A stretch of DNA of 62,389 nucleotides, from the NCBI RefSeq assembly GCF_018205345.1, contig NZ_JADRHM010000004.1:1-62389 (forward strand), given 5' to 3'. This DNA comes from Fusobacterium sp. DD2 (GTDB lineage Bacteria; Fusobacteriota; Fusobacteriia; Fusobacteriales; Fusobacteriaceae). The first letter of the stretch is position 1. Each line of letters begins with the position of its first letter. The notes under the pieces were generated by a model. It ran no database searches. It was not told where the DNA came from and saw nothing but the letters and a program-made list of their open reading frames with translations. Positions 1-11,185 of the stretch are shown one piece after another. A program made the position numbers and the translations under genes.

Positions 1-2
1 AC

Positions 3-3000
3 AAAAACACTGAAAATAGAAAAGATTATTGGATTGTAGAATTTAATGAAAATCACGAATTAGTTCCCGATTATAGTGGGCAGATAGTAACTAAAGACTT
101 AATCAATATCCTAAGACAAAAGGATATTGATGTTAAAGACCATAATCAAACTCTTGGAGAAAATGAATTTGGAGAAATGACTGATGATTATATCGGATAT
201 TTCAAATTCTATTTTGACCACTATGTAGATGGTGAAGTTGTCGAACACTATAGGATTGACCTTGGTGATGGTGAAGAAGTAAATGAGCGTGAATTTTCAT
301 ATTTAGAAGAACAAGTTGCACTAAGTGAGGAAAAATCATTAAAAGAAGAAACTAAAGAAAAGATAGAGCCTAAATTTAAGATAGGTGATCAGGTTAGATA
401 TAAAGATAAGGACTTTACCATTACAGACTTTGATGAACTAAGTGGAGGACTTAAAACTGTAACCATTAGAGATAATATGGAATATATGGGAGGTATGATT
501 AGGGGTTCGGAAGTAATTCCATATAGAAATGATTCATACCTTGAAGAAATCTTTGAAAATCTAAGTCAAACATCAGAAAAACTAGCAGTAAAAGTTGGTA
601 AGGAATTTATTTTAGAAGATGAGAATACCTTTGATGGAATTAACTTAATTGAAACAGGAACAAAAGTAGAAGTTAATGGAGAAGAAATTCCTTTATATAA
701 GGGTGAAACATTTGAAGAAAGTAGAAAAATTGATGCCCTTTTAGATAGTGGAAATTATGAGATATACAAATTATCTGAGCATGAAAATCAAATTGAAAGA
801 CAAGTAGAGCAAGAAAGCTTTATTGATAACTACAATCCTGAAATTGACCAAATGATGGATAGATACAATGTGCCTAGGGAAGCGGCCGAAAACTTATTGA
901 GGGGTAAAGAAGATTTAAAAAATTTAGGCTATGAACCTAATAAGGAAAGCCTAAGTTTTGCTAGAAATTATGACTTGAAAACTCATATCTACTCTGAATA
1001 CCTAACACCATCAGAAAAGCTAGATAAAAATATAAAAGCTATCAAAATGCTAAAAAGACTTGAAAATGAAAATAGGAGTCCAAGAGAATATGAACAAGCC
1101 TATCTTGCTGACTATTTAGGTTGGGGAGGTCTTTCCGATGTATTTGATGAAGAAAAAGGAGGGCAATGGCTTGAAGCAAGAAATATTTTAAACGAAAATC
1201 TAACAAATGAAGAGTATTTGAATGCTAAAGAATCTACCTTAACATCATTTTATACACCTATAGAGGTAATGGACGGAATATATAAGACTCTCACAGATAT
1301 GGGTTTTAAGACTGGAAATATCCTTGAACCGTCTGCAGGAGTTGGTAACTTCATTGGTAATATGCCAAGTGAAATAAAAGGCTCTAAAGTATATGGAGTA
1401 GAAAAAGATAGTCTAAGCGGAAGAATAGCAAGAGAGCTTTATCCTGAAGCTAATATTCAAATTAAAGGCTTTGAAGAAACAAACTTCTCAAATAACTTTT
1501 TCGATTTAGTTATAGGAAATGTTCCCTTTGGAGATTTTAAAGTTAACGATCGTGAATATAACAGAAATAACTTTCTGATTCACGATTATTTTTTTGCAAA
1601 GTCAATAGATAAGGTTAGAAATGGAGGAATTATTGCCTTCATAACTTCATCTGGAACTATGGATAAAAAAGATGAATCTGTTAGAAAATATATTAATGCA
1701 AGATGTGAGTTTTTAGGAGCTATGAGGCTTCCTAATACTACATTTAAAGGACTTGCTGGTACAGAAGTTACTTCAGATATTATTTTTTTAAAGAAGAGAG
1801 ATTCAGTTATAGAAAGAGATGATGATTGGATTCATCTAGCTATTGATAATAAGGGTTTGACTTATAATAAATACTTCGTAGATAATCCACAAATGGTATT
1901 AGGGGATATGAAAGAAGTATCTGGTAGATTTGGAAATACTATCACTTGTAATGAAAAAGAAGATGAAAATCTAAAGGATTTAATGGATCTTGCAAGTAAG
2001 GAAATATCTTCAAATTCAAAATATGAAGAGGTTGAACTATTGGAAGATGAAGAATTAAGTCTTCCAGCAACAGACGATGTTAAAAACTTTTCTTACACTA
2101 TTATTGACGAAGATGTCTATCTAAGAGAAAACTCAGTCTTAATCAAGCAGAATATATCAGATAAAAACAAAGAAAAGATAAAAGATTATCTTGATGTTAT
2201 GAATGCTTTAAAAGATGTAATAGAAAAACAAAAGGACGATTATTCAGACGCGGAAATAAAAGAATCACAAGCAAAGTTAAATGAAGTCTATGATAACTTT
2301 TCAAAGAAACATGGCTTTATTAACTCCTTATCAAACACTAGAGCCTTAAAGGAAGACTCAAACTTTCCTTTGGTATCATCAATAGAAATACTTGATGATG
2401 AGGATAATTTCAAAGCTAAGAGTGATATATTCTCAAAAAGAACAATAACAAAGGCAAAAGTAGTAGACCATGTAGATAATTCCCTTGAAGCCTTAGTCTT
2501 ATCAGTTTCACAAAAGGGATATGTAGATTTTGAATATATGGAATCTATCACAAGTAAAGATAGGGACACCTTAATTGGTGAACTTGAGGGCGAGATATTT
2601 TTAGATATTAAGGACACAGACCTAATAAATAACAGAATGCCCTTTGAAAACTTTAACAATGACGATCCATTTCATTTTTCATATGTATCGGCTGATGAGT
2701 ATCTAAGTGGCAATATTAGAGAAAAGATTGGTTACCTCAATTCATATATCGGAGAAATTGAAAATGTAATAGATCTAGCACCTCCTGAAAAGAAAGACAC
2801 ATTATTAAACGAGTTAGGCAAACTCAAATACCAAAGAGAGAAATTACAAGAAGTTATGCCTGAAGAACTCACTGCTTCTGATATAAATGTAAGACTAGGA
2901 GCAACATGGATACCTCAGAAAGATATAGAAGACTTTACCTTTAATCTTTTAAAAACACCTGGTTATGATAGGTGGAATATAAATGTTAGGTTTTCGCCAC

Positions 3001-6000
3001 ACACAAGTGAATGGAACATTGAAGGTAAAAGTGTTGACTCAACTAATGACCTTGCTAACATGACTTATGGTACAAGTAGAGTAAACGCCTATAAGCTAAT
3101 TGAAAATGCCCTTAATCTAAAAGATACAAAGGTATTTGATCAAGTAATAAATGATGATGGTTCTAAGACTTCTGTATTGAATAAAAAAGAAACTATGCTT
3201 GCAAGTCAAAAGCAAGAACTGATTAAAGAAGAATTTAAGAATTGGATATTTGAAGATCCTGATAGAAGATATAGGCTAGAGAAGATTTATAATGAAAAAT
3301 TCAATTCAATTAGAAATAGAGAATTTGATGGTTCTAACTTAACTTTTGATGGAATGAATACTGAAATCAGACTTCGAGAACATCAGAAAAACGCCATAGC
3401 AAGGACTCTTTATGGTGGAAATACACTACTTGCCCATGTAGTAGGAGCAGGAAAAACTTTTGAAATGGTAGCTTCTGCTATGGAATCTAAAAAGTTAGGA
3501 CTTGCAAGTAAATCATTATTTGTAGTTCCTAACCATCTAACTACTCAAATTGGTAGAGAGTTTATGCAATTATATCCGTCAGCAAATATTATGGTGGCTG
3601 ATAAAAAAGACTTTCAACCAAAAAATAGAAAAAGATTTATTGGTAGGATTGCAACAGGAGAATATGACGCAGTCATCATAGGACACTCTCAATTTGAAAA
3701 AATACCAATGTCTAAGGAATACCAGGTAAGGCATATACAAGACCAAATAGATGATATAGTTTCCTTTATTGATGAGAACAAAAGAAATAGAGGAGAAAAT
3801 TTCACTGTAAAACAACTGGAAAAGACAAAGAAGAAACTCTTGGTAAGACTGGAAAAACTAAATGATGATTTTAAAAAGGATGATGTAATAACCTTTGAAG
3901 AACTAGGAGTAGATAAGTTATTTATAGACGAAGCTCATAATTACAAAAACTTATTCTTGCATACAAAGATGAGAAATGTTGCGGGTATCGGTCAAAGTGA
4001 AGCTTTTAAGTCTTCGGATATGTATATGAAATGTAGGTATATGGATGAAATGACAGATGGAAAGGGAGTTGTATTTGCTACTGGTACACCAATATCAAAT
4101 TCAATGACAGAGCTTTATACCATGCAAAGATACCTTCAATATGACGATTTAAAGGCAAGAGGATTAGAACATTTTGACGCTTGGGCTTCTACTTTTGGAG
4201 AAACAGAAAACACCTTTGAATTATCTCCTGAAGGTACTGGATATAGGCAAAAGACAAGATTTTCAAAGTTTTATAACTTACCAGAACTGATGAGCATGTT
4301 TAAAGAAGTAGCAGATATAAAGACTTCAGATATGTTAAATTTGCCAGTGCCAGAAGCAAATTTTGAAGTTATTAAAACAAAACCTACTGAGGAACAAAAA
4401 GAAATATTAGAAGCTATTTCAGAAAGAGCTGACGCAGTTAGAAATAACCAAGTCGAGCCAACAGAAGATAATATGCTAAAGATTACAAATGATGGTAAAA
4501 AACTTGCCCTTGATCAAAGATTAATAAATCCACTACTTCCCGATGATCCTGATTCAAAGGTAAATGTATGTGTAAAAAATATCTTTTCGATCTGGGATAA
4601 GACAAAAGAAAATTCATCGACCCAATTAGTATTTTCAGATATGTCTACACCAAAAGGAGATGGAGAATTTAATATCTATGATGATATTAGAAATAAGCTA
4701 GTAAATATGGGAATACCAAAAGAGGAAATAGCCTTTATCCACGAAGCAGATACAGACAAACAAAAAGATGAACTGTTCTCTAAGGTAAGAAGAGGAGAAG
4801 TAAGAGTCTTATTAGGATCTACTCAAAAAATGGGAGCAGGTACAAATGTACAAAATAAACTAATAGCCTTACATGATTTAGACGTCCCTTGGAGACCGTC
4901 TGACCTAGAGCAAAGAAGTGGTAGAATTGTTCGTCAAGGTAATGAAAATGATAAGGTAAATATCTTTAGATATGTGACAGAAAATACCTTTGATGCTTAT
5001 TTGTGGCAGACAATAGAAAATAAGCAGAAATTCATATCCCAAATAATGACAAGCAAGACACCTGTGCGTGTTGCAGAAGATGTTGATGAGGCAAGTCTAT
5101 CTTATTCAGAGATTAAGGCTTTGGCTACTGGCAATCCTCTAATTAAAGAAAAAATGGATTTAGATAACGAAGTTACAAAACTAAAAATGCTTGAAGCAAA
5201 CTATAAGTCTAATAAATATAAGATTGAAGATAAGGTAAATAAAATTTATCCTCAAAGTATTTTAAAAACTGAAATGGAAATACAAGCAGTTAAAGAAGAT
5301 GTTGCAAGTATTGAGAAATTAGGAGATGGGGAAAGTAAATTTACTTCAATCACTCTTGGTGCAAATAAAATTTTAGGTAAGAAAGAGGCTGGAGAGAAAC
5401 TATTAGAAAAAATAAAAAATGTAAAGATAAATGATAGCAAGGTTATTGGTAAATATAGAAATTTAGACTTACAAGTTTCATATAACTTTATGACAAATAC
5501 CCACACTTTTAAACTTCTAGGAAAAGCAGAATACTTCGGAGAGTTTTCAAACTCTACTGATGGCAATATAACAAGGCTTGATAATGCCATTGAAAAAATA
5601 CCTGCAAGACTTGAGAGATTAAATCAAAACCTTGAAAACTATAAAGAATCTTTAGAAAATGCCAAAGTAGAATTGACTAAACCATTTGAAAAAGCAGATG
5701 AGTTAAGGGATAAGACGCTAAGACTAGCTGAAATTAATAAACTTTTAGATATGGGAGAAGTAGAAGAATTAGAAAACCAATCACCACTATTAGAAGATTT
5801 AAAGAGGGCGATAGTTGATTATTCTAACTACGAGTTTTCAGAATCTAATAGCTATGAAGACTTCGACAAACTATACCCTGATTTAAGTCATATAGGACTT
5901 GCCTATACAGAAACACCAGATGGGAAGCACTCTATTCAATATGAGGTAAATTTGGAAGAAAAAACATGGACTCAGTATGTAGATGATGTAGCTATTAGAA

Positions 6001-6374
6001 CAGAATCTTTTGTAGAAGAAGATATATCTAATTCACAAGCTCTTAAAGATATTACCGAAGCCATAAAGATGTCAAGTTTTGATGATCTGGTATCAGTAGA
6101 TGAAGAAGATTTAAAACAAGCACTAGGATTAGAAATAGATGATGATGGAAACTTCTATGATCCACTAGCAAAAGATCTGGATAATGACGGAATACCAGAT
6201 AGATATGACAATGATTTTAAAGATAGTGATTACTTTGAATCCACTTATGATGTAGAGGATAACTTTCAAGCAAGGGAAGAGAAACCATCAATATTAGGAC
6301 AAATATCAAAATTCAAATCGGAAGAAGAAAAAGATAAAAATCAAGAAAAAAGTGAAAAAGGACAAGAAAGATAG
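3..6374 (+). CDS. Giant SNF2-type helicase / N6-adenine methylase ICE protein (5'-partial)
   Basis: This is the C-terminal 2123 residues of a very large protein. The first ATG in the window is at 177, but the frame is open back to base 3 and reads as normal protein, so the true start lies to the left. Visible in order: an LPD-like region (residues of the ORF from 177: 1-60), an adenine methylase core with motif [11 protein letters not shown] near residue 380 and NVPFGDF near 450, then a superfamily 2 helicase with HVVGAGKT near 1090, DEAHNYKN near 1245 and a [12 protein letters not shown] motif VI near 1585. A coiled-coil tail follows. Such methylase-helicase fusions are typical of Tn1549-like ICEs and are thought to protect or process transferred DNA; the function here is inferred. 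The catalytic tetrapeptide is NVPF rather than the usual NPPF/Y. Confidence 0.9.
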   Translation, partial: KNTENRKDYWIVEFNENHELVPDYSGQIVTKDLINILRQKDIDVKDHNQTLGENEFGEMTDDYIGYFKFYFDHYVDGEVVEHYRIDLGDGEEVNEREFSYLEEQVALSEEKSLKEETKEKIEPKFKIGDQVRYKDKDFTITDFDELSGGLKTVTIRDNMEYMGGMIRGSEVIPYRNDSYLEEIFENLSQTSEKLAVKVGKEFILEDENTFDGINLIETGTKVEVNGEEIPLYKGETFEESRKIDALLDSGNYEIYKLSEHENQIERQVEQESFIDNYNPEIDQMMDRYNVPREAAENLLRGKEDLKNLGYEPNKESLSFARNYDLKTHIYSEYLTPSEKLDKNIKAIKMLKRLENENRSPREYEQAYLADYLGWGGLSDVFDEEKGGQWLEARNILNENLTNEEYLNAKESTLTSFYTPIEVMDGIYKTLTDMGFKTGNILEPSAGVGNFIGNMPSEIKGSKVYGVEKDSLSGRIARELYPEANIQIKGFEETNFSNNFFDLVIGNVPFGDFKVNDREYNRNNFLIHDYFFAKSIDKVRNGGIIAFITSSGTMDKKDESVRKYINARCEFLGAMRLPNTTFKGLAGTEVTSDIIFLKKRDSVIERDDDWIHLAIDNKGLTYNKYFVDNPQMVLGDMKEVSGRFGNTITCNEKEDENLKDLMDLASKEISSNSKYEEVELLEDEELSLPATDDVKNFSYTIIDEDVYLRENSVLIKQNISDKNKEKIKDYLDVMNALKDVIEKQKDDYSDAEIKESQAKLNEVYDNFSKKHGFINSLSNTRALKEDSNFPLVSSIEILDDEDNFKAKSDIFSKRTITKAKVVDHVDNSLEALVLSVSQKGYVDFEYMESITSKDRDTLIGELEGEIFLDIKDTDLINNRMPFENFNNDDPFHFSYVSADEYLSGNIREKIGYLNSYIGEIENVIDLAPPEKKDTLLNELGKLKYQREKLQEVMPEELTASDINVRLGATWIPQKDIEDFTFNLLKTPGYDRWNINVRFSPHTSEWNIEGKSVDSTNDLANMTYGTSRVNAYKLIENALNLKDTKVFDQVINDDGSKTSVLNKKETMLASQKQELIKEEFKNWIFEDPDRRYRLEKIYNEKFNSIRNREFDGSNLTFDGMNTEIRLREHQKNAIARTLYGGNTLLAHVVGAGKTFEMVASAMESKKLGLASKSLFVVPNHLTTQIGREFMQLYPSANIMVADKKDFQPKNRKRFIGRIATGEYDAVIIGHSQFEKIPMSKEYQVRHIQDQIDDIVSFIDENKRNRGENFTVKQLEKTKKKLLVRLEKLNDDFKKDDVITFEELGVDKLFIDEAHNYKNLFLHTKMRNVAGIGQSEAFKSSDMYMKCRYMDEMTDGKGVVFATGTPISNSMTELYTMQRYLQYDDLKARGLEHFDAWASTFGETENTFELSPEGTGYRQKTRFSKFYNLPELMSMFKEVADIKTSDMLNLPVPEANFEVIKTKPTEEQKEILEAISERADAVRNNQVEPTEDNMLKITNDGKKLALDQRLINPLLPDDPDSKVNVCVKNIFSIWDKTKENSSTQLVFSDMSTPKGDGEFNIYDDIRNKLVNMGIPKEEIAFIHEADTDKQKDELFSKVRRGEVRVLLGSTQKMGAGTNVQNKLIALHDLDVPWRPSDLEQRSGRIVRQGNENDKVNIFRYVTENTFDAYLWQTIENKQKFISQIMTSKTPVRVAEDVDEASLSYSEIKALATGNPLIKEKMDLDNEVTKLKMLEANYKSNKYKIEDKVNKIYPQSILKTEMEIQAVKEDVASIEKLGDGESKFTSITLGANKILGKKEAGEKLLEKIKNVKINDSKVIGKYRNLDLQVSYNFMTNTHTFKLLGKAEYFGEFSNSTDGNITRLDNAIEKIPARLERLNQNLENYKESLENAKVELTKPFEKADELRDKTLRLAEINKLLDMGEVEELENQSPLLEDLKRAIVDYSNYEFSESNSYEDFDKLYPDLSHIGLAYTETPDGKHSIQYEVNLEEKTWTQYVDDVAIRTESFVEEDISNSQALKDITEAIKMSSFDDLVSVDEEDLKQALGLEIDDDGNFYDPLAKDLDNDGIPDRYDNDFKDSDYFESTYDVEDNFQAREEKPSILGQISKFKSEEEKDKNQEKSEKGQER

Positions 6375-6400
6375 AGGAGAGCGAAAGGCTCTCCTTATTT
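6375..6400 (+). terminator. Short hairpin between the helicase gene and the next ORF
   Basis: AGGAGAGC and GCTCTCCT (6375-6382 and 6388-6395) can pair around a five-base loop and are followed by TTATTT. It lies directly after the helicase stop codon. The U-tract is weak and the next gene starts 18 bases later, so it may be an attenuating or RNA-stabilising hairpin rather than a full stop. Confidence 0.5.
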
Positions 6401-6417
6401 AATACAAGGAGGAAATT

Positions 6418-7074
6418 ATGGAATACAAAGATATTAGAGAAAACTTAGAAGAAATGATGAATGATAATTACAAGGATTTTATAAAAGCACTTGTGAGCAT
6501 AGAAAAAGGTGTTAATGATAAAAAGGCACTTGAAGAAGTCTATGTTTTATATATGAACAATGACACAACAGGTCTACTAAGTGATGACTTTGACTATATG
6601 ATTGATGATATGAAAGAACAAGGTAAGATTGTTGAAAATGTCAGTGATATTGAAGAAAAAGACGATCTTATAAATATCGTGGGCAATATAGCTGGTCAAG
6701 TAGAAAATCTTGAAAGAGAAAATGCAAATGGAGAAAAATTCAAAGTAAGTAATTTTTTAATTGTTTCAAAAGATGACGATGGGAATAAAGTTTATACCAA
6801 TTGTTCAGCCTATGGAGATAAGACAAAAGATTTAGAGAACTTAAAGCAAGGAGATTTTGTTAAAATATTTGGACAAGTAAAAACAAGTATTGATAACAAC
6901 GGAAAGGAACATAAGAATGTTCGTATTTTGTCTTCTAAGCTCTTAAAAATAAAAGAACAAGCAAAGAGTCAAGGCAAGGATAAAAAGTCAATATTAGGGC
7001 AAATAAAAAGCTTTAAGACAGACGATAAAACTAAATTTAATAAGAAAGACCATAGCAAAGGCGCAGAGAGATAA
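6418..7074 (+). CDS. OB-fold-like (SSB-related) ICE protein
   Basis: The 218-residue protein follows the giant helicase with an RBS (AAGGAGG at 6406-6412). Residues about 80-170 look like an OB-fold: a KVSNFLIVSKDD..KVYTNCSAYGD..K segment followed by GDFVKIFGQVKTS and an NVRILSSKL strand, the pattern of single-strand-binding or replication accessory proteins. The acidic N-terminus (1-80) is unrecognised. The tail has KKSILGQIKSFK, which resembles the [11 protein letters not shown] tail of the upstream helicase; this shared motif suggests a common partner. A strong terminator follows, so it ends the operon. Function is inferred from fold and context. Confidence 0.7.
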   Translation: MEYKDIRENLEEMMNDNYKDFIKALVSIEKGVNDKKALEEVYVLYMNNDTTGLLSDDFDYMIDDMKEQGKIVENVSDIEEKDDLINIVGNIAGQVENLERENANGEKFKVSNFLIVSKDDDGNKVYTNCSAYGDKTKDLENLKQGDFVKIFGQVKTSIDNNGKEHKNVRILSSKLLKIKEQAKSQGKDKKSILGQIKSFKTDDKTKFNKKDHSKGAER

Positions 7075-7078
7075 ATAT

Positions 7079-7108
7079 CGGCAGTCTTCGGACTGCCGTT
7101 ATTTTTTT
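7079..7108 (+). terminator. Rho-independent terminator
   Basis: CGGCAGTC-TTCG-GACTGCCG is a perfect eight-pair stem with a UUCG tetraloop at 7079-7098, followed by TTATTTTTTT. It closes the helicase/OB-fold operon. Confidence 0.95.
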
Positions 7109-7136
7109 GCTCAGTTTAACGCAGTAAATCATATAA

Positions 7137-7166
7137 TTGAAAGGGATATGTGTTATATGCTATAAT
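7137..7166 (+). promoter_or_regulatory. Sigma-70 type promoter for the XRE/methyltransferase genes
   Basis: TTGAAA (7137-7142) and TATAAT (7161-7166) are separated by 18 bases and lie about 55 bases upstream of the XRE start. This is the first good promoter after the terminator. Confidence 0.7.
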
Positions 7167-7219
7167 TAGGTAGTTAATCTATACATTTAGAAAGGTAAAA
7201 TATAGAATTGGAGAATGAT

Positions 7220-7429
7220 ATGGGATTTTCATATAATAAATTATGGAAGTTATTAATAGATAAAAATATGAAAAAAACAGACTTACAATGTGCAATAGCA
7301 ACAACACCCAAGACAATAGCAAAAATGGGAAGAGACGAAAATGTAAGTTTGGAAACATTAGGAAAGATTTGTGAGTATTTTCAATGTGATATTGGAGATA
7401 TTATTGAATATAGGAGAAAAAATGACTAA
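7220..7429 (+). CDS. XRE/Cro-type transcriptional regulator
   Basis: This small (69 aa) Cro/C1-type DNA-binding protein has a helix-turn-helix across most of its length (MGFSYNKLWKLLIDKNMKKT then TTPKTIAKMGRDENVSLETL). The ATG at 7220 is preferred over the TTG at 7208 because GGAGA at 7210-7214 sits just upstream of it. It overlaps the next gene by 8 bases. Such Cro-like regulators commonly precede C5-cytosine methyltransferases and control restriction-modification expression, which fits the FAGAGGLDIG motif just downstream. Confidence 0.85.
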   Translation: MGFSYNKLWKLLIDKNMKKTDLQCAIATTPKTIAKMGRDENVSLETLGKICEYFQCDIGDIIEYRRKND

Positions 7430-8543
7430 AGAGAATTTAGACTTTATAAATAATAATGGGGAAAAAGTTCTTCAATTAAATGATGATATATTTAAGAACA
7501 TTTATGCACCACAGATGGTTGAATTTTATGATAAAGTTGAACAAAAAAATAATAAAATAAAATTAAAGTATGAAAGTAAATCACTAAATATGGATAGAAG
7601 TATAACATCAAAAAATATTATAGGTGTTAGTATGTTTGCTGGTGCGGGAGGTTTAGATATAGGTGCTCATCTTGCAGGAATTAATATAAAATATGCATCT
7701 GATATCAATGAGGATTGTGTCAAAACTTTAGAATCAAACGATATTTTTGATAATTCTATAAAAGAAGCAATAGATATAAATGACATAGATGTTTCTTCAA
7801 TAAAGAAAAAATTACAAGATGAAGATTATGATAATATATTTTTTCAAAAATACAGTCAAATGAGTCGCTCGCAGAAAGGACTGGCTGGTGCGGGAGAATG
7901 GGAGACTTTGAAAAAGATGCTACCTGATTTTAAGGGTAAGCGTGTGCTTGATTTAGGATGCGGCTATGGATGGCACTGTATATATGCGATGGAAAACGGT
8001 GCTTCCTCTGTAGTAGGTGTTGATATTTCTCATAAAATGCTCGAAGTAGCAAAAGGAAAAACCCATTTTCCACAGATTGAATATGAATGCTGTGCCATAG
8101 AAGATGTGGATTTCCCAGAGGAGAGCTTTGATGTAATACTAAGTTCGCTTGCGTTTCATTATGTAGCAGACTATGAGAATTTAATAAAAAAGATATATAG
8201 GATGCTGAAGGCTGGTGGCAATTTAGTTTTTACAGTTGAACATCCTGTTTTTACTGCTCATGGAACACAAGACTGGTATTATAACGAAAAAGGAGAAATA
8301 CTGCATTTCCCGGTGGACAATTATTATTATGAGGGCAAACGGACAGCTATGTTTTTGGAAGAAAAGGTTACAAAATATCATAGAACACTGACCACATATC
8401 TAAATACACTGCTTTCAAATAGTTTTATAATAAATCAGATTGTGGAGCCACAGCCGCCAGAGAACATGATGGATATTCCGGGGATGGCGGATGAAATGCG
8501 ACGCCCAATGATGCTGATTGTATCGGCAAAAAAGAAGATGTAA
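7422..8543 (+). CDS. Chimeric ORF: C5-methyltransferase N-terminus fused to a class I SAM methyltransferase
   Basis: The ATG at 7422 (RBS GGAG at 7413-7416) opens a 373-residue ORF made of two unrelated parts. Residues 1 to about 135 are the start of a DNA cytosine-C5 methyltransferase, with motif I MFAGAGGLDIGAHLAG and an ASDINEDCVKTL second strand, but no PC catalytic motif. From about residue 138 (base about 7835, FFQKYSQMSRSQ) the protein becomes a small-molecule class I SAM methyltransferase with VLDLGCGYGWH and VVGVDISHKML, nearly complete. The second part belongs with the following ant(6)-Ia-sat4-aph(3')-IIIa segment, so the junction near 7835 is the left boundary of the resistance insertion. 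Whether the hybrid is made or active is unknown; the C5 activity must be lost. Confidence 0.85.
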   Translation: MTKENLDFINNNGEKVLQLNDDIFKNIYAPQMVEFYDKVEQKNNKIKLKYESKSLNMDRSITSKNIIGVSMFAGAGGLDIGAHLAGINIKYASDINEDCVKTLESNDIFDNSIKEAIDINDIDVSSIKKKLQDEDYDNIFFQKYSQMSRSQKGLAGAGEWETLKKMLPDFKGKRVLDLGCGYGWHCIYAMENGASSVVGVDISHKMLEVAKGKTHFPQIEYECCAIEDVDFPEESFDVILSSLAFHYVADYENLIKKIYRMLKAGGNLVFTVEHPVFTAHGTQDWYYNEKGEILHFPVDNYYYEGKRTAMFLEEKVTKYHRTLTTYLNTLLSNSFIINQIVEPQPPENMMDIPGMADEMRRPMMLIVSAKKKM

Positions 8544-8575
8544 TAATATAGAAAAAATAAACGAGGAGTATGTAA

Positions 8576-9484
8576 ATGAGATCAGAAAAAGAAATGATGG
8601 ATTTAGTACTTTCTTTAGCAGAACAGGATGAACGTATTCGAATTGTGACCCTTGAGGGGTCACGCGCAAATATTAATATACCTAAAGATGAATTTCAGGA
8701 TTATGATATTACATATTTTGTAAGTGATATAGAACCGTTTATATCTAATGATGACTGGCTTAATCAATTTGGGAATATTATAATGATGCAAAAACCGGAG
8801 GATATGGAACTATTCCCGGCTGAAGAGAAAGGCTACTCCTATATAATACTTTTTGATGATTATAATAAAATAGACCTTACCTTATTGCCCCTGGAAGAGT
8901 TGGGAAACTACCTGAATGACGATAAATTGATAAAGATTATTCTGGATAAGGATGGAAGGATTCAGCAAGCTGTAGTTCCGACCGACATGGATTATCATAT
9001 AAGAAAACCCAGTGCCCGGGAATACGATGACTGCTGCAATGAATTCTGGAACACCACTACCTATGTGGTTAAGGGACTGTGCCGTAAGGAAATTTTATTT
9101 GCTATTGATCATTTTAATCAGATTGTTCGCCATGAGCTGCTGAGAATGATATCATGGAAGGTCGGCATCGAAACAGGCTTTAAATTAAGTGTAGGCAAGA
9201 ACTATAAGTTTATTGAAAGGTATATATCCGAGGATTTGTGGGAGAAACTTTTGTCCACCTACCGGATGGATTCCTATGAAAACATATGGGAAGCATTATT
9301 TCTATGCCATCAATTGTTCAGGGCGGTATCCGGTGAGGTGGCGGAAAGGCTTCATTATGCCTATCCGGAGTATGATAGGAATATAACAAAATATACCAGG
9401 GACATGTATAAAAAATACACTGGTAAAACCGGCTGCCTGGATAGCACATATGCCGCTGATATAGAAGAGAGGCGGGAACAGTGA
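8576..9484 (+). CDS. ant(6)-Ia: Aminoglycoside 6-adenylyltransferase ANT(6)-Ia (streptomycin resistance)
   Basis: The 302-residue protein, also called AadE, adenylylates the 6-hydroxyl of streptomycin in the cytoplasm. It is full length and I recognise the sequence: start MRSEKEMMDLVLSLAEQDER, nucleotidyltransferase motif GSRANINIPKDEFQDYDITYF (residues about 28-48), C-terminus YAADIEERREQ. The start at 8576 has an RBS (GAGGAG at 8562-8567). The stop overlaps the GTG start of sat4 by four bases (GTGA), so both are translated together. This is the first gene of the Tn5405-type cluster. Confidence 0.97.
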   Translation: MRSEKEMMDLVLSLAEQDERIRIVTLEGSRANINIPKDEFQDYDITYFVSDIEPFISNDDWLNQFGNIIMMQKPEDMELFPAEEKGYSYIILFDDYNKIDLTLLPLEELGNYLNDDKLIKIILDKDGRIQQAVVPTDMDYHIRKPSAREYDDCCNEFWNTTTYVVKGLCRKEILFAIDHFNQIVRHELLRMISWKVGIETGFKLSVGKNYKFIERYISEDLWEKLLSTYRMDSYENIWEALFLCHQLFRAVSGEVAERLHYAYPEYDRNITKYTRDMYKKYTGKTGCLDSTYAADIEERREQ

Positions 9485-10023
9485 TTACAGAAATGAAAGC
9501 AGGGCACCTGAAAGATATCGATAAACCCAGCGAACCATTTGAGGTGATAGGTAAGATTATACCGAGGTATGAAAACGAGAATTGGACCTTTACAGAATTA
9601 CTCTATGAAGCGCCATATTTAAAAAGCTACCAAGACGAAGAGGATGAAGAGGATGAGGAGGCAGATTGCCTTGAATATATTGACAATACTGATAAGATAA
9701 TATATCTTTACTACCAAGACGATAAATGCGTCGGAAAAGTTAAACTGCGAAAAAATTGGAACCGGTACGCTTATATAGAAGATATCGCCGTATGTAAGGA
9801 TTTCAGGGGGCAAGGCATAGGCAGCGCGCTTATCAATATATCTATAGAATGGGCAAAGCATAAAAACTTGCATGGACTAATGCTTGAAACCCAGGACAAT
9901 AACCTTATAGCTTGTAAATTCTATCATAATTGTGGTTTCAAAATCGGCTCCGTCGATACTATGTTATACGCCAACTTTGAAAACAACTTTGAAAAAGCTG
10001 TTTTCTGGTATTTAAGGTTTTAG
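9481..10023 (+). CDS. sat4: Streptothricin N-acetyltransferase Sat4
   Basis: The 180-residue GNAT-family enzyme acetylates streptothricin (nourseothricin). It starts with GTG at 9481 inside the ant(6)-Ia stop. A run of acidic residues (DEEDEEDEEAD, about 52-62) precedes the GNAT core; the acetyl-CoA loop is RGQGIGSAL (about 111-119) and the C-terminal motif is KFYHNCGFKIGS. Length and sequence match Sat4 of the ant(6)-sat4-aph(3')-III cluster. Confidence 0.96.
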   Translation: MITEMKAGHLKDIDKPSEPFEVIGKIIPRYENENWTFTELLYEAPYLKSYQDEEDEEDEEADCLEYIDNTDKIIYLYYQDDKCVGKVKLRKNWNRYAYIEDIAVCKDFRGQGIGSALINISIEWAKHKNLHGLMLETQDNNLIACKFYHNCGFKIGSVDTMLYANFENNFEKAVFWYLRF

Positions 10024-10115
10024 AATGCAAGGAACAGTGAATTGGAGTTCGTCTTGTTATAATTAGCTTCTTGGGGTATCTTTAAATACTGTAGAAAAGA
10101 GGAAGGAAATAATAA

Positions 10116-10910
10116 ATGGCTAAAATGAGAATATCACCGGAATTGAAAAAACTGATCGAAAAATACCGCTGCGTAAAAGATACGGAAGGAATGTCTCCTG
10201 CTAAGGTATATAAGCTGGTGGGAGAAAATGAAAACCTATATTTAAAAATGACGGACAGCCGGTATAAAGGGACCACCTATGATGTGGAACGGGAAAAGGA
10301 CATGATGCTATGGCTGGAAGGAAAGCTGCCTGTTCCAAAGGTCCTGCACTTTGAACGGCATGATGGCTGGAGCAATCTGCTCATGAGTGAGGCCGATGGC
10401 GTCCTTTGCTCGGAAGAGTATGAAGATGAACAAAGCCCTGAAAAGATTATCGAGCTGTATGCGGAGTGCATCAGGCTCTTTCACTCCATCGACATATCGG
10501 ATTGTCCCTATACGAATAGCTTAGACAGCCGCTTAGCCGAATTGGATTACTTACTGAATAACGATCTGGCCGATGTGGATTGCGAAAACTGGGAAGAAGA
10601 CACTCCATTTAAAGATCCGCGCGAGCTGTATGATTTTTTAAAGACGGAAAAGCCCGAAGAGGAACTTGTCTTTTCCCACGGCGACCTGGGAGACAGCAAC
10701 ATCTTTGTGAAAGATGGCAAAGTAAGTGGCTTTATTGATCTTGGGAGAAGCGGCAGGGCGGACAAGTGGTATGACATTGCCTTCTGCGTCCGGTCGATCA
10801 GGGAGGATATCGGGGAAGAACAGTATGTCGAGCTATTTTTTGACTTACTGGGGATCAAGCCTGATTGGGAGAAAATAAAATATTATATTTTACTGGATGA
10901 ATTGTTTTAG
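10116..10910 (+). CDS. aph(3')-IIIa: Aminoglycoside 3'-phosphotransferase APH(3')-IIIa (kanamycin/neomycin resistance)
   Basis: The 264-residue kinase phosphorylates the 3'-hydroxyl of kanamycin, neomycin and related drugs, and also the 5''-hydroxyl of some. The sequence is recognised: start MAKMRISPELKKLIEKYRC, catalytic loop SHGDLGDSN (about 187-195), metal-binding FIDLGR (about 206-211), C-terminus ILLDELF. The length is exactly that of the family. RBS GAGGAAGGA at 10100-10108. It is separated from sat4 by 92 bases and followed by a strong terminator. Confidence 0.97.
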   Translation: MAKMRISPELKKLIEKYRCVKDTEGMSPAKVYKLVGENENLYLKMTDSRYKGTTYDVEREKDMMLWLEGKLPVPKVLHFERHDGWSNLLMSEADGVLCSEEYEDEQSPEKIIELYAECIRLFHSIDISDCPYTNSLDSRLAELDYLLNNDLADVDCENWEEDTPFKDPRELYDFLKTEKPEEELVFSHGDLGDSNIFVKDGKVSGFIDLGRSGRADKWYDIAFCVRSIREDIGEEQYVELFFDLLGIKPDWEKIKYYILLDELF

Positions 10911-10920
10911 TACCTAGATT

Positions 10921-10963
10921 TAGATGTCTAAAAAGCTTTAACTACAAGCTTTTTAGACATCTA
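10921..10963. terminator. Strong palindromic terminator after aph(3')-IIIa
   Basis: An 18-base perfect inverted repeat (10921-10938 and 10946-10963, arms TAGATGTCTAAAAAGCTT) flanks a seven-base loop directly after the aph stop. The A- and T-rich inner arms would let it act in either direction. From here to 11185 I see no gene. Confidence 0.85.
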
Positions 10964-11185
10964 ATCTTTTCTGAAGTACATCCGCAACTGTCCATACTCT
11001 GATGTTTTATATCTTTTCTAAAAGTTCGCTAGATAGAGTTCTATATTAGAGATGTAAAGAGTTTTGGTGAAGAGGTTTGTGAGTATGGCTTTTATAACCA
11101 GGGTGCAATGAGAAGCACTAACAGCAGCTAGCTTAAGAACGCATAGGATATACTTTTTATGGAAGTCACAGAGGAGGAATAAAAT

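Noticed and set aside
10021..10063. Promoter for aph(3')-IIIa with TATAAT at 10058
   Set aside because: The only TTG-type box (10042) is 10 bases away, too close for a normal sigma-70 promoter.
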